Source of the DNA: Cephalopachus bancanus | Lineage: Eukaryota; Chordata; Mammalia; Primates; Tarsiidae | DNA: 64,000 nt | Direction: 5' to 3' | Assembly (NCBI GenBank): GCA_027257055.1 | Contig: JAPVLO010000056.1 | Location: forward strand, 5,332,001-5,396,000 | In this document: positions 12,286 through 24,075 of the stretch, one piece after another | Layout of the letters: every line of letters begins with the position of its first letter | Numbering within the stretch: the first letter of the stretch is position 1 | Translations under genes and position numbers: made by a program | Notes under the pieces: generated by a model | What the model saw: the letters and a program-made list of their open reading frames with translations, nothing else | Told to the model about the DNA's origin: nothing | Database searches by the model: none

Positions 12286-12476
12286 ATTTTGATCATTATA
12301 AACCTGGGAATCTCCTGGTCTAGCCAACTACAAGAAAAATTCAAGCAGTAACTTGATTAGGATTGTATCAAGCCTTCCTCTCTCACAGTCAACTACATCT
12401 CAAAAGTGAGAAGCACATCCTTCTGACTTCTCGGGCTAAGAACTTTTGAATCATCCTTATTTTCTCTCTTTTATTT
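12286..12476 (+). repeat. Local duplication 2, copy 1
   Basis: aaacctgggaatctcctggt through tcatccttattttctctctt aligns with 13168-13354 at roughly 80% by eye. Confidence 0.8.
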
Positions 12477-12756
12477 TATAGTTTAAGAGAGATTGAGATT
12501 TTATTGGAAAAAGAAGACATGCTCAAGGGAGAGCACGAGTGCTTTAAGAAGAGGGTGCATGCTTGCCTCTGACAGGAAGCTTTATGTATGTTTACAACGA
12601 TGGCTGAGCTAAGAGCAGAAGGCTGCAGGTATCTGATCACAGGTATTGATTACCATCTCTCAATCTTTTAAGGTCACAAAGATCTTCTAAATAACGAAAG
12701 TGACTAACCAGATTTGGGCTTTTCTTAGAACATCATGTCTGTGTTTTGGGTCAGCA

Positions 12757-13138
12757 GTCCCCCACCTTCTTGGCATCAGGGACCGGTTTCATGGAAGACA
12801 GTTTTGCCACAGACAGGCGGGGTGAGGGGAAAGGAGGAGAGAATGTACAGTCAAACCTCACTGCTAATGTTCATCTGTATTTGCAGCTGCTCCCCAATGC
12901 TAGCATCACCGCCTTAGCTCCACCTCAGACCATCAGTAGAGTCTCATAAGGAGTGTGCTGCAATAGGGTTCGTGCTTCTATAAGAGTCTAATGCAGCCAC
13001 TGATTGGACAGGAGGCAGAGCTTGGGCAGTAATGTAAGTGATGGGGAGTGGCTGTAAATACAGATGAAGCTTCACTTGCTTGACTGTTGCTCACCACCTG
13101 TTGTGAGGCCTGGTCCCTAACACCTGGGGGATGGGACC
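12757..13138 (-). mobile_element. hAT-Charlie-type non-autonomous element, copy 1
   Basis: Reads in reverse: cagcagtcccccacc at the left and ctaacacctgggggatg at the right are the worn ends of a CAGGGGTCCCCAACC-type terminal repeat. It has the internal landmarks catggaagacagttttgcc and tgattggacaggaggcagag shared with 18672 and 54190. The named subfamily is uncertain. Confidence 0.65.
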
Positions 13139-13167
13139 CACTTTTGGGGTAAATCCCTACCGTTTCT

Positions 13168-13354
13168 GTGATTTTCGTTACAAACTCGGGAATCTGCTGG
13201 GGTGGCCAATGACAAGAAACATTCAGGTGGTAACTTGGTTAGGATCCTATCCAGCCTGCTCCTCTCTTGGTCAACGACATCTCAGAAGTGAGAATCTCCA
13301 TCCTTGCGGCTTCTCAGACTGAGAAGTTTTGAGTCATCCTTATTTTCTCTCTTT
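13168..13354 (+). repeat. Local duplication 2, copy 2
   Basis: Direct repeat of 12286-12476; the hAT element 12757-13138 lies between the copies. Confidence 0.8.
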
Positions 13355-13399
13355 CTTGCACTTCAAATGTAAATGGACACACCTAGTTGAGTCCTACCT

Positions 13400-14118
13400 T
13401 AGGGTACATCCGGATGTCAACCATTTCTTACTGCCTCCACTGCTAACATCTTTTCACAAGTCACCCTTATCTCTCATCTGAATTGTTGCAAGAGCCTGGT
13501 CATCCTGCTTTTAGGGCTGCCCTGTGAACATTCGCGTAGTCATCCCAGAGTAGTTCTTTAAAAGCAAAACCAGATCATGTCATTCCGCCGCCCAAATGAC
13601 TGGCTAACAGCTTTCCATCTTGCTCAAAGTGAAAGTCACCAACCTCCTGATGTTTCAACAGGCACCGTGTGGCCTGGCTTTTGCAATTTCTCTGACTGGA
13701 TCCAGGCCGGACTTCTGGCCTCTTCCAGCTTCCTGTGGGCACGCTGCCCTCCCCCAGTGTACCAGCACACTCCTGACACAGGGTCTTTGCACCTCTCTCT
13801 CCTCTGCTTGCCAAACTCTTTTCCAAGGTGTCTGTTGGGTCTTCTCCCTAACCTCCTTCTGATCTTGGCTCAGAACTCACCTTCTCAACAAGCATTTCTC
13901 TGACCACCCTATGTAAAGCTGCAGCCCCTCTCTTTCCTGCTGCATTTTTTTCCTCTATAACAATCATCCTCATTTAACATATGACATGTTCTTCTTGTCT
14001 GTTCTTTCTCCCTGCACTCCCTTCTAGATTTCAAGCTCCATGAGGGCAGAGGTTTTTGTCTGTTTTGTTTACTGTTATGTTGCCAATGATTAATGCATAG
14101 TAAATAGCCAATAAATAA
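13400..14118 (+). mobile_element. L2 LINE 3' region, sense
   Basis: gcaagagcctggtcatcctg, gatcatgtcattccgccgcc, ggtctttgcacctctctctc, catgagggcagaggtttttg and ending aatgcatagtaaatagccaa: the full L2 3' order over about 700 bp. Confidence 0.8.
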
Positions 14119-14126
14119 TTTTTGGC

Positions 14127-14418
14127 GGCCGGGCTCAGTGGCTCAGCCTATAATCCCGTGCCTTTGGGAGGCTGAGGGGGGTGGATTGCCTGAGCCCGCG
14201 GGTTCGAGACCCGCCTGGGCAGCGAGACCTCATCTCTACAATAAATCAAAAAAATCAGCCGGGCGTGGTAGCGCACGCCTGTAATTCTGGCTACTCGGAA
14301 GGCTGAAGCGCAAGGATCGCCGGAGTCCAGCAGGTCGAGGCTGCGGTGGCCGGGAGCGGCCACTGCACTCCAGTCTGGGCGACAGAGTGAGACTCCAACT
14401 CAAAATAAATAAAATTAA
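14127..14418 (+). mobile_element. Alu, young lineage-specific type
   Basis: Full dimer; contains gcgggttcgagacccgcc. Inserted at the A-rich 3' end of an L2 (aataaataattttt). Confidence 0.92.
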
Positions 14419-14639
14419 ATTTAAAAAAATATATATTTTTTGGCTGAGTCAGTTGATGCAAAAAATAGAAAAAAATTCACAGTCTAAGAAGTACAAAGAA
14501 CAATCTGAAAGAGACATGAAGGTAAATATATTAAATCTTTTAGAAGATAATGAAAAGATTAGATTTCATAAGGTAAAAATGAAATCATTTACACATGACA
14601 AAATAATGTTTATATGTACAATAGCACCATTACAATTTA

Positions 14640-14965
14640 AAAAAAATTTATTTTAAAGATGTGGGGTACAATTCAGGGTTAGATATACAAATGTTCATTA
14701 TGCAGGTCCCCTTGTGATGAGGTGTGCCCCCCCTTTCCCTGGTAGTTTCCCATTACTGCCAATCCCACCCCCAACCCCCGGCAGTTTCCCACTACTGCCA
14801 ATCTCGTTCTTATAGTATTATAATAATTGTTCAAGGTCTGCTTATAAGTGAGAATATGTGGTACTCAGTTCTTTGTTTCTGTGATGGACCACTCAGTATT
14901 ATAGCTTCTAAGTCCATCCAATTTTGTCCTTCTTTATGACTGCATAAGTTTTTAAGTATGAAAAT
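14640..14965 (-). mobile_element. L1 3' end, antisense, lineage-specific 3' UTR (copy 1)
   Basis: Starts with the complement of the 3' end (gatgtggggtacaattcagg), runs through C-rich ccccctttccctggtagttt and a second cagtttcccactactgccaa block, then joins conserved L1 (aagtgagaatatgtggtact). The same 3' UTR recurs at 16306, 38580 and 53844. Confidence 0.75.
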
Positions 14966-15774
14966 GTAGTCTTTTAAATTATAATGATAACACCAAATAC
15001 ATGTGTTTCTAATTAATTATTGCCAACTTTTGAAGCATTTAAAAAACATTGCTTTATTTAAAGAGACTACTTTAATCTGAGAACGGTGAGATGGGAAAAC
15101 CGAGGTGTACAAGCAATATTTTGCCCCAAATTTCTCATCCATCACTGACTGCTGATCACTATGCTGTGGATAACTTGCTAACTACTTTTATTTTCCAATT
15201 GTACTGTTTCTCTAGCCATGCGCCTTTTTGAGACTTTTTTTAAAATCTATAACATGGCAGGTCTGGGATTAGACCAAATAATGTGTTGAATTTTGTAAAG
15301 CAAATGATGTTTAATAGGTTTGTCAGTGACTGCACTGCCAAATCTCGCAAAATGTCATCTGTGTAGTTTGAAAACTAAAATAACAGATAAGAATTTGACC
15401 TGGGGAATCCCAAGGACTGTTTAGCGAAAACCCATAAAACACCGATAATCTCAGAAAAATGCGTTCTCCTCAAGGCGGGCAATACAGAACAGCACCCAAG
15501 AGGCAGTTACTTGGAAAGTTCAAGGCTGAAATCTAGTTGAAGTTCTGAGCTGAGCCAGAGAGCTTCCAGGATGCGATGGGTTGGGATCGCCCCCGTGTGG
15601 TATTAAGGTAAAATTACAGAAGCAAGCCAACTCCCTTGGTGAGAATACTTATTTCCTTCCAATCACTTTGGCTCCAGATCTAAGGCCATTGATGATACTA
15701 TGACCTTAATCGTGTATTTCGACAGAATAGTCATCGTCTAAATGGACTACAGCATAAGGTGTAGACACCTGAGA
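14966..15774. other. Unique sequence, no feature seen
   Basis: Moderately AT-rich, no repeats recognised. The stretches 16111-16305 and 16627-17087 are alike. Confidence 0.5.
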
Positions 15775-16110
15775 AAGCACAGCATTCCTGGCCCTTCATG
15801 ACCTGGGACCAGCTTATCGTCTTATCCGTGGCTCCATCTAAGGGCATTTCTCTATTTCCCGTACGTCACAGACACATTTATTGCTCTGGGCTTCTGCATG
15901 TATGGCCTCATGGTCTAGAATACCCTATACATCACTTTCTATTGGAAAAGAAATCTCCATCATTTCTGATAGCCTAGCTAAAAGTTTCCATGTGACCCCG
16001 TGTCCCTGTCACCAAGAGCCTGAGTTATTTTGGAAGAAGTGCAGGGCTCCTTTGGTCTTGCATCTCCCAGACCTCTAGGACTGTGCACCCCATTAGAAAG
16101 TTGGTCCCCC
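15775..16110 (+). mobile_element. L2 fragment, sense
   Basis: tggcccttcatgacctggga and tctagaataccctatacatc match the L2 3' region. Confidence 0.6.
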
Positions 16111-16305
16111 TTGCCTTCAAACATTCTTAATTGCATTTTATCAAGAGTTTTAAATAATCAAACTCAACTAGTTCTGGCACCCTGGTTTCTCACCTAATTA
16201 CTGAAACATCCACTGAAATGGTTTTCTTGTCTCTATCCTTTTCTCCTTCCATCATTCTCTAAACAGTTGTTAGAATAATATGCCCCAAAACCCATATTCA
16301 TAGGC

Positions 16306-16626
16306 CACTATTTTTTAAAAAAATTATTTATTTATTATAAAGATGTGGAGTACAATTAAGGGTTAGGTATCTATACACCGATCATGCAGGTACCCTTGTT
16401 GATGGTATGCCCCCCCTCCCCTAGTAGTTTCTCTCAACTGCCAGTCTCCCCCCACGACAGTTTCCCACTACTGCCAATCGCTTTCTTATAGTATTATAAT
16501 TGTTCAAGGTCACCTTATGAGTGAGAGCATATGGAACTCTGTTCTTTGTTTCTGTGATAAATCACCGAGTATGATCAACTCCAAATCCATCCAAGTTTCT
16601 GCAAAGTCCGTATGTTTGTCCTTCTG
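16306..16626 (-). mobile_element. L1 3' end, antisense, lineage-specific 3' UTR (copy 2)
   Basis: Same order as the copy at 14640: gatgtggagtacaattaagg, C-rich duplicated block, then tgagtgagagcatatggaac. 5'-truncated. Confidence 0.75.
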
Positions 16627-17087
16627 TATGCATAGGTCACCATTTTACATGAAATCCTCTGGTGGCTGTCCATCCCTCACCAGAGTGACCTTCGAATATT
16701 TTGATTATGCCCATCTACTTTCAGCATGCATCCCCAACATAGATTTTTTAGATATTTATGAATCATGTACCTGTACTACTATAGCTATAAATTATGTATG
16801 TTACAAAACAGATAAAAATAAAAATGAAAGAAATAAAAAATACTTAAAATATTTTTATTAACAGTATAAAAAACTTTTAGCACTAATAATCATATTTTTT
16901 GGTGCGAGTCATGGGATTGGATTATTTTTGAAATCTCTGTTTAACACTGTGTTTCACTTTCAGTTTATTCGAGTACTTCATTTTAGTGCTGCTGTAGCAA
17001 CATCATTACTACCAAAAATTATTTTGGCATCCTGATGGAGAGCAAATGCGAATCCACCATGGAAACTACTGATTTGAAGAACAGAAT

Positions 17088-17235
17088 CCAAGTCAGGTGC
17101 AGTGGTGCACACCTGTTGTCCTAGCTACTCTGGAGGCTGAGGCGGGAGGATTGGTAACCTTGAGCCCAGGAGTTCAAGTCCAGCCTGGTCAACATAGCAT
17201 GAGCCTGCCCCTTAAAATAAAACCAAAAAGAAAAG
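17088..17235 (+). mobile_element. Free 7SL-derived monomer (FLAM-like)
   Basis: gcagtggtgcacacctgttg, gaggctgaggcgggaggatt and agttcaagtccagcctggtc form one monomer only. The tail is taaaataaaaccaaaaag. Predates dimeric Alu. Confidence 0.7.
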
Positions 17236-17239
17236 ACTC

Positions 17240-17720
17240 TAAACTCTCCAGGTGGCATCGAGAAGTCTCTCAAGGCTGGTCCAACCAGCCCTTCCACCCT
17301 GTCTCTGAGCGCTGTCTCCTCTATTCCTGACATACTTGATCTAGCGCCCTGTTGGACAACTTATGGGCCGTGAGGTACCATACACTTTCCTATTTCTGTG
17401 GCTTTGCATGTGTATGGAATGTCCGTGATCCCTGTCGTCTTTTTTTGGATTTCTAGTCATCTTTCAAAAGTGAGGATATAAAACCCGTTTGTCTTTGAGC
17501 TTTTCTGCATCCTACTCCTGACCCCCAGAATCACTTACTTCATCATTTGGTGTTTTGATATCACTTTACATTTCCTTCAACTATGTTTTTTAGTGTATTA
17601 TAAGATTTCTGGCTTATTTGTTTCATTTTCCTGCTAGACTTGAGGGAAGAAATCACATATTCTTAACAAATATCCCAGCATATGGTAGGAGTTCAAAAAA
17701 TGTTTGTGTTGTGATTAAGT
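17240..17720 (+). mobile_element. L2 fragment, sense
   Basis: gtggctttgcatgtgtatgg, agtcatctttcaaaagtgag and catatggtaggagttcaaaa; diverged 3' region. Confidence 0.6.
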
Positions 17721-18671
17721 GAGCGCCAATATTTACCATGACATCTGCAGACTATGTCTCCTAAACAACGCCATCATGAGTAAACCCCATTTACCCACAG
17801 TTACTAGAGGGGGCAGGTCCTACTTTCTGTAGTGGGAAACCTGGATCCTCCTATCTGGAAGCCTTTTTCTCTCTCCCCTTCAAAAGCCTCCTTGCCGGGG
17901 ACTTTTCTTGATGGCTCCACACTCATGGAAGTATTCTGCTCCCTGCTCCGAGTTTCACCCCAGGAGGCTGCTATTCTCTGCCCTCTACTTTCAAGAGAGA
18001 AGGAGGGAATCATTTCACTGACATTCTTGGACAATCACTTCTTTTTTACTCTTGGTGCTCTGTATCACCCGACCTGACTAGACTTTCAGGAGTGGAGCAG
18101 AGGCACGGTTCAATGAAAAGACCTGAACAGAAGAGCTAGAGTCTCCAACAACGAATGAATTGCACCTTGTGCTGTTGTCAACTCAGTGTCACTGGCGTCT
18201 CGGCTGAGGACTCTGAGAAGCTGTGGACTCCGTTTCCCAGAACCTCCTTCCCATACAGCTTTGGTTAGAGTTTGCAAATGAGCAGTACTAGCTGGAGACC
18301 TGGAAGGTGGAAGGGAAGGAGAAGCCACTCTTTGCCAGATCCTGTCACAGCCCTAAGCAAGGGTGGAGGTGGAATTCTCAGAGGTTTTCCTGGGAGCTCT
18401 CCAGACCCTTTGCTTTGCTGCTACAAATTGGCACAACTGGTGGGAGCTTCCCAAAGCTCTTGATCGTTCATCATCTTTGTGGCAACTCTTGAGAGCCCAT
18501 TTCAGCTTCTCAAGCTGAGTCTTTATTGTTGACTTCTCCAATGTTTGCATTTCTGGCTTCCCTCGTGGATGTGTAAGTCCCTTATACCTTGAATACTTGG
18601 AGAGACTTTTTCTGTTTTGCTCACCAAAGCCTGCCACCTCTGGGGAGTGCGGTTTATGGAGTGAATTCGAT
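17721..18671. other. Unassigned; possibly an old LTR or hAT relic
   Basis: 18100-18660 reads like a worn interspersed repeat (gtgggagcttcccaaagctc; agcccatttcagcttctcaa), but I cannot name it. No exon seen. Confidence 0.35.
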
Positions 18672-18769
18672 CAGGGGTCCCAGCCCCCCCCCATTCTGGG
18701 ACGCACAGCAGGAGGTGAGCAGTGGGGGGGGTCCAGCAAAACTTCTTCTGTATTTACAGCCACTCCCCA

Positions 18770-18773
<4 letters not shown>

Positions 18774-18820
<47 letters not shown>
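18774..18820 (+). repeat. (CT)n microsatellite in hAT copy 2
   Basis: About 23 CT units with one TT interruption. Confidence 0.95.
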
Positions 18821-18822
<2 letters not shown>

Positions 18823-18953
18823 ACTGCCTGGGCTCTGCCTCCTGTCAGATCAGCACTGAAAAGTCTGCTTCCATTTCTAACATCCTGTCTTTGTGAAGCA
18901 GGTTTTCTGCAGTGACAGCAACCAAAACGAGATTACAGAGTAGACTGGACAGA

Positions 18954-19085
18954 GTCACTTTGTCCAGAGAATGGGAGAGTTTGTTGCGTGTTGTAGCCTC
19001 TTTTGAAAACAGTCCTTGCACTAGCTAGGGGAATGGAGGTGTGGAAATAGCTAAGTCACTTGCCCAAGGTCAGTCAGCTGCTAAG
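18954..19085 (+). repeat. Local duplication 3, copy 1 (with MIR remnant)
   Basis: gtcactttgtccagagaatg through cttgcccaaggtcagtcagc, inside hAT copy 2. It has an extra 7-bp cgtgttg/tagcc stretch relative to copy 2. Confidence 0.9.
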
Positions 19086-19352
19086 CAACACACTTCAAGT
19101 GTCACTGTCTCATCGTCCCCAGATGGGGCCATCTTGTTGCAGGAAAACAAGCCCAGGGTTCCTACTGATTCTGTATTATGGTGAGTTGTATAATTATTTC
19201 ATTATATGTTACAATGGTATAATAATAGAAATAATGTGCACAACAAATGTAATGTGCTTGAATCATCCCCAAACCATTCTCCCCACCTCCCCAGTCTGTG
19301 GAAAAATTGTCTTCCATGAAAGCTGATGCCAAAAACGTTGGGGGACTGCTGA

Positions 19353-19919
19353 ATTAGATAGCGGGACTGTTTACCAGCTGTAGCAGATATCTAAAACTTA
19401 GTGGTTTAGGACAACAGCCGTTTTCTTTGCTCCCAGTTCTACAGGTCAGGATGTTGGGCAGAGCTCGGCAAGAATGTTTGCCTCAGTTCTGTGTCTACTG
19501 CCTGCGGTGGCTCAATGGAGAGGGAGAGGTCCGAGAGGGTCTCATTCGACGTCTGAGGTATTGACGCTGGCCATCTACAGGGTCCCCTTGATCATTTGAC
19601 GTCCGAGGCATCAGTGCTGTCTGTCTACTGGACACCTTGATCATTTGACGTCCAAGGCATGGGTGCTGGCTGTCTGCTGGGCCCCTCATTCTCCTCCACA
19701 TGGCCTCTCTGTCCACACAGTCTCTGACCGTTCTGTCATCTACCTGGGATTTCTTTCCATCCTGGCTGGCTTCCAAAAGGATGAAAGTGGGAGCTGCAAG
19801 TTTTCTTAAGACCTGAGCATCTCTTTTGCCACATTCTATTCCTCAAAGCAAGCTAGTCCAGATTAAAGGGTGGGGGGGGGGGTAACTGGATTCCTGCTCT
19901 TGAAGTAAGGAATGGCAAA
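19353..19919. other. Unassigned stretch with minisatellite and G-run
   Basis: Contains cttagtggtttaggacaaca, a phrase common in old interspersed repeats, the minisatellite at 19542, and a run of 12 G near 19872. Confidence 0.45.
19542..19690 (+). repeat. Minisatellite, about 50-bp unit x3
   Basis: Each unit starts cattYgacgtcYgagg, continues through a gctg...ctg core and ends ...ccttgat. The third is partial. Units differ by several bases. Confidence 0.8.
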
Positions 19920-20044
19920 GTCACTTTGTCCAGAGAATGGGAGGGTTTGTTGTGGCCTCTTTTGAAAACAATCCTCACGCTAGCTAGGGGAATGGAGGTG
20001 TGGAAATGGCTAAGTCACTTGCCCAAGGTCAAGCAGCTGCTAAG
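19920..20044 (+). repeat. Local duplication 3, copy 2
   Basis: Direct repeat of 18954-19085, offset 966 bp, over 90% identical by eye. It continues into a reversed MIR (to about 20125), so this is probably the original locus. Confidence 0.9.
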
Positions 20045-20301
20045 TAGAGGGGTCAAGGGTTGACCCTGATCATTTCAACTCCTATGTTCATGTTCTTTAT
20101 CATTATGCTTTATGACTTCCTTTTTATTTCTCTTGAATTCTTCTCCTGACTTCATGTATGTATGTCTAAGTCTCACATGGCTTTCAAAGACCAGCAAAAT
20201 ACTACCTTCCCTATTATTCTAAGCTTAAAATAAGTAGTCCTTTTACTTAGCTCTTTCACAGCATTTCTCTTAAGGTTCTCCACATTAAAAAATAAAGCAA
20301 G

Positions 20302-20590
20302 GCTGGGCTTGGTGGTTCAGCCTGTAATCCCAGTGCTTTGGATGACCGAAGTGAGTAGATTGCCTGAGCCCGCAGGTTCAAGACCAGCCCAGGCAACTTG
20401 GTGAGTCCTCATCTCTACAATAAATCAAAAATTAGCTGGGCACGGTAGCGCCTACCTGTAGTTCCTGCTACTTGAATGGCTGAGGTGGAAGGATTGCCGG
20501 AGCCCAGCAGGCCGACGCTGGGGTGGCTGTGAGTGTGCCACGGCACTCCAGCCTGGGCAACAGAGTGAGAGCCCAACTCAAAAAAAACCA
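20302..20590 (+). mobile_element. Alu, full dimer
   Basis: Both arms present, with ctacaataaatcaaaaatta in the middle and tail aactcaaaaaaaacc. Confidence 0.9.
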
Positions 20591-20599
20591 TAAACATAC

Positions 20600-21879
20600 A
20601 CACACAAACAAATACTAAAACAGAATTTTTAAAAGTGTCTTAATAGTCTAGTCACTGTATGTGGTCCTCATCTTTCTCATAAGCCTGTAAGAACCCTGTT
20701 AACTGGGCTTAGGTCTCACTTATCCCTATCTCTTGAATTATATAGCATAATACCTAGCACCTAATAGTTAATTAACAAACACTAAAAGAGAGAACATGGG
20801 AATGAGCTCACCTTATTTCTGATCAAAACCATTCTGACCTCTCAGTGCACCAGGAAATGCGTGGCCACTGAATGTAAGCTCTGAGAGTCTCAGTCGCAGT
20901 CTTATTGATCACCAAGGATCCTCCACTGACTTTATTCTCAACTGGCTTCTCAACTGACTTTATTCTTTCTGAATTCCAGGTCCGAATTCTATCATAGCGT
21001 TGGCTCAGCCTAAAGCAAAACTGGTTTTGACCCTCTTGCTCTCTGAGAAACACTGTGGATTTGATCTCCTACCCTGCTTCCCAGCTCTATCATCCAAACC
21101 ATGGCTTTGGCCTTTGCATGAATACCTCCATAAGAACAGGGACGGTATCTGTTTTGTTCACTGTTGACTACCCAACACAAAGTTCACTAACTGGACTGAA
21201 CTGATGCCCTTCACCGGGCCAATCCCGGTTCCTTGTGAGACTGTAGAGTGAATGGCCAAAGTCTATAGCAAAGTGCTGGGGGCTGCCTTTGTGCTGGGTG
21301 GGGAGGTGCATGTGGGCAGGCTCTATCAGAAGGGCTTCTTGTGAGCCAACAAGCTGAGTGATCTCGAGGGAAGAACGCCTAACTTAGCCAGAATGAACCT
21401 CGTGTCAGAGGGGCCAACTGGTTGCCAATTCTCCATGCATATGGCGTTCTTTTTTTGCTAAACTTCCCTGGAGCTCCTCTGCTTATTTAACTTTCCCTAA
21501 TAACCAGCAGATGGCTTCTGTCTGGGCAATCATCAGCTGGTGCTTAACAATGGCAGATTCAAGAGGAGGCATGGGACTTGTTAGGGGTGGGGAATCCAGC
21601 TGCCAACACGCAGAATGCCAGGTGAAGTTATCAGGCATTGTCTAATTGGCATTGGAGGCAGTTAGGACAGCTGAAAGGGGTATTAGGAGGAACCCCTTCC
21701 TGGAAGGCAGAGACGGCTGCTCAGTGAACTAGGCAGAACCAGAGAAGGCAATGACCATGGAACTCAGGACAGCTCCAGAATAAAGACTATTTTCCAAGGC
21801 CTTCGTGTCTGGCATCATGCATTAGGAATATAGGTGCTCAGTCAAGGTACAGAAAATGTAAACTGAGATCCATCATTTA
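20600..21879. other. Mostly unique sequence
   Basis: 21075-21200 resembles an L2 3' end (agaacagggacggtatctgt). The rest, including 21200-21830, has no recognisable feature. Confidence 0.45.
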
Positions 21880-22689
21880 TTCATGGGTTCATCCATCCAA
21901 CAAATATGTGTCAAGTCCCTGCTGTGCACCAGGCTGCACCCAACACACAGAGACACTGGAGATACAGCAGAGAACTAGACATGCTTCCTCTCATGTAGGA
22001 CCTATCTTTCATTTGCATGAAAATGATTAAGTTTATTCATGCAGTAGAATAAACAAACCGATGGCTCACTTAGCTTTAAGTGGTGGTAGCTAGTAAGTAA
22101 GGCATGGAAAGGGTATCATGCAGCTAGAAGAGAAGGAAACGCAAGGTTTGCAAAGTCAGAGAAATAAGTAAGACTGCAGAGAGAAAACCTAGAAGGGTCC
22201 AGGAAAAGCTCTCTTCTGGCCTGCCCAATAGCGATTCTTGGTGTGAGGATGCAAATGATGTAACAGGTCATATGTGAAGAAGATGATCATCTGCACCACG
22301 GCTTTGGCATTAATGACAGTGGGTGGCCGCTCCTTGTGTCAAAGTCTAGGCAGTTCTCCACTTGAATGCTCACTAAGCCTGTAGCACCTGTATAAACTGG
22401 CCTTATGGTCTGGTGCTGAGTGTGGGATGCATTCAATCATATGTTCAACAGATATTCATCGGGCACCTCCTGTGTGTGAGACACTGGTCTAGGCCTCCGG
22501 CCTACAGTGATAATTATATAAACACGGTAAAAACACACTGTCCTCATGCTAGAGGGATGAATAAAAGAAATGAAAACGATGACAAGTGAGCATATGATGT
22601 TGTTTGGGGCAGTGATAATTGCTATGAGAGAAAATTAAGTAGAATAAGTGGGTAGAGAAAGGTGGCTCTGTGTGCGCGCGCGCGCGTGC

Positions 22690-22728
<39 letters not shown>

Positions 22729-22990
22729 GGGGTACTTAGGGGCAGCCTCTTTGAGGAAATGACCTTTGAGTGGAGACCTAAATCAGGCCAGGTGGGGGGG
22801 AACATTGCAAAGCGTTTCTTATATGGTAAAAATTTGGTAAGTTGGAAAAATAGTAAGGAGGCCAGTCTGGCCAGAGTGCAGTCCAATAGGGAGAGAAGTA
22901 GAAGATGAACCTGACTACAGTAGTAATCAGGGCCATATTTTGTAGAGAGATTTTTAGGCCATGGTAAGGTGTGTGGACTTTATTTTAGGA
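21880..22990 (-). mobile_element. Two old L2-class fragments, antisense
   Basis: Two blocks begin with catccaacaaatatgtgtca and atgttcaacagatattcatc and run through ggagatacagcagagaacta-type sequence; the second holds the (CG)n(TG)n tract. Class assignment is tentative. Confidence 0.45.
22673..22727 (+). repeat. (CG)n(TG)n compound microsatellite
   Basis: tgtgcgcgcgcgcgcgtgcg followed by about 18 TG units: alternating purine-pyrimidine with pure CG, a strong Z-DNA former. Confidence 0.95.
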
Positions 22991-23399
22991 GTGAAATGTT
23001 GTGGCCGTCTTCCTATGATCACATGGTAGGGCTATCCTTCCAACTCACTTTTAAGTTCTATGTGGCCAACCAAATGTGAGAAGTAACATATGTCCCACTT
23101 GAGTAAAATCTTTGAGTCAGTGCCTTATTCATCACATTCCCTTTACCCCTATCTTGTTATTCATCGAAGTGTGTCATATTCACTCCTCTACCAGCCTGGA
23201 TCTCTGAGTGACTATAATTTACCCAACTGATCCACACAGTGTGTGAAGAGTGAATGAGAGAGAAAAAAAAGATCGTGTTAAGTATTGAAATTTTGTGTTT
23301 GTTTGTTACTGTAGCTCAACTAAGCCTATTCTGACAGCTTCGTATTTAATTTGATTTACATATTTAGCAATCACTTTGGTTCAGTTAATATGGTATATA

Positions 23400-23475
23400 A
23401 TCTGTCTCTGCCTCTATCTCTCTCTGTCTGTCTTTTTGTCTGTCTGTCTATCTATCTATCTATCTATCTATCTTC
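23400..23475 (+). repeat. (TCTG)n/(TCTA)n tetranucleotide repeat
   Basis: Degenerate TCTC/TCTG units pass into about seven pure TCTA units. Confidence 0.9.
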
Positions 23476-23552
23476 TTTCCCAAAACTACTAATACGAGAG
23501 TAAAGTTACAAAAATGTACATGAATGGAAGAGAACAACAACAGAAGATGAGA

Positions 23553-23592
23553 TATTAAAAAAATAATGAGATATTAAAAAAATGAAGAGTAA
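23553..23592 (+). repeat. Tandem duplication, gagatattaaaaaaat x2
   Basis: Two neighbouring copies of atgagatattaaaaaaat in A-rich unique DNA. Confidence 0.75.
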
Positions 23593-23963
23593 ACAAAGGA
23601 AACAATCTTATTTCAAATGAATAAAATTACTACCCTGAAAGGGAGAAATAACTAGTCTAAGCAATGCAAGAACATCATATTTAATTATGGACCCTCAGTC
23701 TTGGGTGGGTTGGATGAGGGGAAAATGCAAGCAAATCCTAAACTCTTATTAGTAGTATTGCTTTCACAGACATAGGGCAAAGACATTCTTGAAATGTTTT
23801 AAATGTATTACAGGATCAAGTTCATGAGTAAATATGCTGATGTTTTGTGGAACCAAGATTCTCCCTGTGAAAGAAGAGACATAAAAATATGGAATGAAGC
23901 AAGTTATGAAAGAAAACTGTGGAGCTGGTTTAGAATCAGAGGTATGTTTGGCCTCATGAATCA

Positions 23964-24075
23964 TACACACACACACACATACACACATATGTATATACTA
24001 TTTCATATATATATGAAAATATTCTATAATACATGATATATAATATAATAATATATAATGTGTGTATGTATGTGC
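23964..24075 (+). repeat. (CA)n and (TA)-rich low-complexity tract
   Basis: About 9 CA units, then alternating AT/GT-rich sequence to 24075. Confidence 0.85.

Larger units (their letters stand above)
18672..19352 (+). mobile_element. hAT-Charlie-type element, copy 2, with internal insertion
   Basis: Starts tcaggggtcccagcccc and ends ccaaaaacgttgggggactg, the two halves of the same terminal repeat. The 5' part carries a (CT)n tract. About 250 bp near 18880-19135, including a duplicated MIR-containing block, appears foreign to the element. The 3' part has gtctgtggaaaaattgtctt and the ATA-rich interior. Confidence 0.6.
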
